Program-made: the position numbers and the translations under genes
In this document: positions 6,866 to 7,054 of the stretch, in pieces
Layout of the letters: every line of letters begins with the position of its first letter
Numbering within the stretch: position 1 is the first letter of the stretch
The notes under the pieces: model-generated
The model's database searches: none
Told to the model about the DNA's origin: nothing
Seen by the model: only the letters and a program-made list of their open reading frames with translations
NCBI GenBank assembly: GCA_045579195.1
Contig: JAZNLR010000086.1
Span: 1 to 7,054 of the forward strand
Length of the DNA: 7,054 nucleotides
Reading direction: 5' to 3'
From: JAZNLR01 sp045579195
Lineage (GTDB): Bacteria > Bacillota > Clostridia > Christensenellales > CAMQZB01

Positions 6866-6894
6866 ATTATAGCCGTTTTTTTTGCATTTTACAA
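6866..6894 (-). promoter_or_regulatory. Predicted sigma-A promoter of the YitT-family gene
   Basis: Minus strand: -35 TTGTAA (6894-6889, 4 of 6 to consensus), 17-base spacer, perfect -10 TATAAT (6871-6866). Transcription would start near 6859, leaving about 24 bases before the ATG at 6834. The upstream in-frame ATG at 6867 lies inside the -10 box, which is why the shorter protein is annotated. Confidence 0.7.
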
Positions 6895-6950
6895 ATGATT
6901 TTGCTCCGCTTTTACCGAAAAGAAAAGCTCCGCACCAAACCCGTGATGTT

Positions 6951-7026
6951 CTTAGCGGAGAATTTGAAAATTCTGCTAAGTGCGAGCATCGCATTTGACT
7001 GGTCAAATGCAAATGGGCTAAGCCCA
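6951..7026. repeat. Cluster of consecutive inverted repeats in the right-edge non-coding region
   Basis: Four inverted repeats follow each other within 76 bases. First, CTTAGC-GG-AGAATTT (6951-6965) pairs with AAATTCT-GCTAAG (6968-6980), a 13-bp stem with a 2-base bulge. Second, TGCGA (6981-6985) pairs with TCGCA (6989-6993) around a 3-base loop. Third, GCATTTGAC (6991-6999) and GTCAAATGC (7002-7010) form a perfect 9-base palindrome with a 2-base centre. Fourth, TGGGCT (7014-7019) and AGCCCA (7021-7026) flank one base. The second and third overlap by three bases, so they cannot both be fully formed in RNA. No U-run follows any of them, so none is a terminator. A plus-strand frame is open from ATG at 6895 through the cluster to the window edge (53 codons) but has no ribosome binding site. 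This may be a dispersed palindromic repeat or the structured leader of the next gene. Confidence 0.6.
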
Positions 7027-7043
7027 AACCCCTATAACGACAG

Positions 7044-7049
7044 AAGGAG
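7044..7049 (+). promoter_or_regulatory. Ribosome binding site of a rightward gene beyond the window
   Basis: AAGGAG lies 5 bases from the window end, within AGAAGGAGAGAAC. The spacing suits a start codon at or just after position 7055. No convincing promoter for that gene is visible: TTGACT (6995-7000) and TATAAC (7033-7038) are 32 bases apart, too far for one promoter. Its transcript may begin within the inverted-repeat cluster or further upstream. Confidence 0.5.
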
Positions 7050-7054
7050 AGAAC

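Noticed and set aside
6836..7027. A 63-codon minus-strand open frame through the inverted-repeat cluster.
   Set aside because: It overlaps the YitT promoter and start, has no ribosome binding site, and its sequence is dictated by the palindromes.

Overview
The window looks like a chromosomal segment of a bacterium of the Bacillota (Firmicutes), most likely class Clostridia. The grounds are AGGAG-type ribosome binding sites, -35/-10 promoters close to TTGACA-N17-TATAAT, a YitT-family membrane protein, and a Clostridia-style glycerol-3-phosphate operon in which the flavoprotein genes are followed by a DUF1667 gene instead of a glpC membrane-anchor gene. This assignment is an inference; there is no rRNA or other phylogenetic marker. 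The segment is gene-dense, all genes are intact except at the left edge, and I see no insertion sequence, CRISPR array, tRNA or rRNA.

Layout. (1) Leftward unit: glpK (glycerol kinase, 1841-351), followed after 17 bases by the first 111 codons of an alpha/beta hydrolase of the lysophospholipase/monoacylglycerol-lipase type (333-1), cut by the window edge at its nucleophile elbow. (2) A 175-base divergent control region (1842-2016) with two back-to-back promoters, their -35 boxes 30 bases apart. (3) Rightward unit: a GlpA-like FAD dehydrogenase with a C-terminal [2Fe-2S] domain (2017-3456), a second FAD/NAD(P) oxidoreductase (3453-4724), a small cysteine-rich DUF1667 protein (4721-5071) and a PHP-family phosphoesterase related to HisJ/HisK histidinol phosphatase (5088-5882). 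The first three overlap by ATGA and the fourth starts 16 bases after the third stops. (4) A bidirectional terminator (5899-5936). (5) A leftward YitT-family membrane protein (6834-5944) with its own promoter. (6) A non-coding right edge (6895-7054) with a tight run of inverted repeats and, at the very end, a ribosome binding site for a rightward gene beyond the window.

How it works together. The hydrolase could release glycerol from acylglycerols or lysolipids, GlpK would phosphorylate it to sn-glycerol 3-phosphate, and the GlpA-like/FAD/DUF1667 proteins would oxidise that to dihydroxyacetone phosphate. The electron acceptor is not evident, because no GlpC-type anchor is present. The PHP protein is the least explained member; its presence in the same transcript suggests a phosphate-ester substrate, possibly but not necessarily histidinol phosphate. 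No glycerol facilitator (GlpF) and no regulator (GlpP, GlpR) lie in the window. The most puzzling sequence is the structured right edge, which may be a dispersed repeat or a structured leader. The core metabolic genes are of known families.
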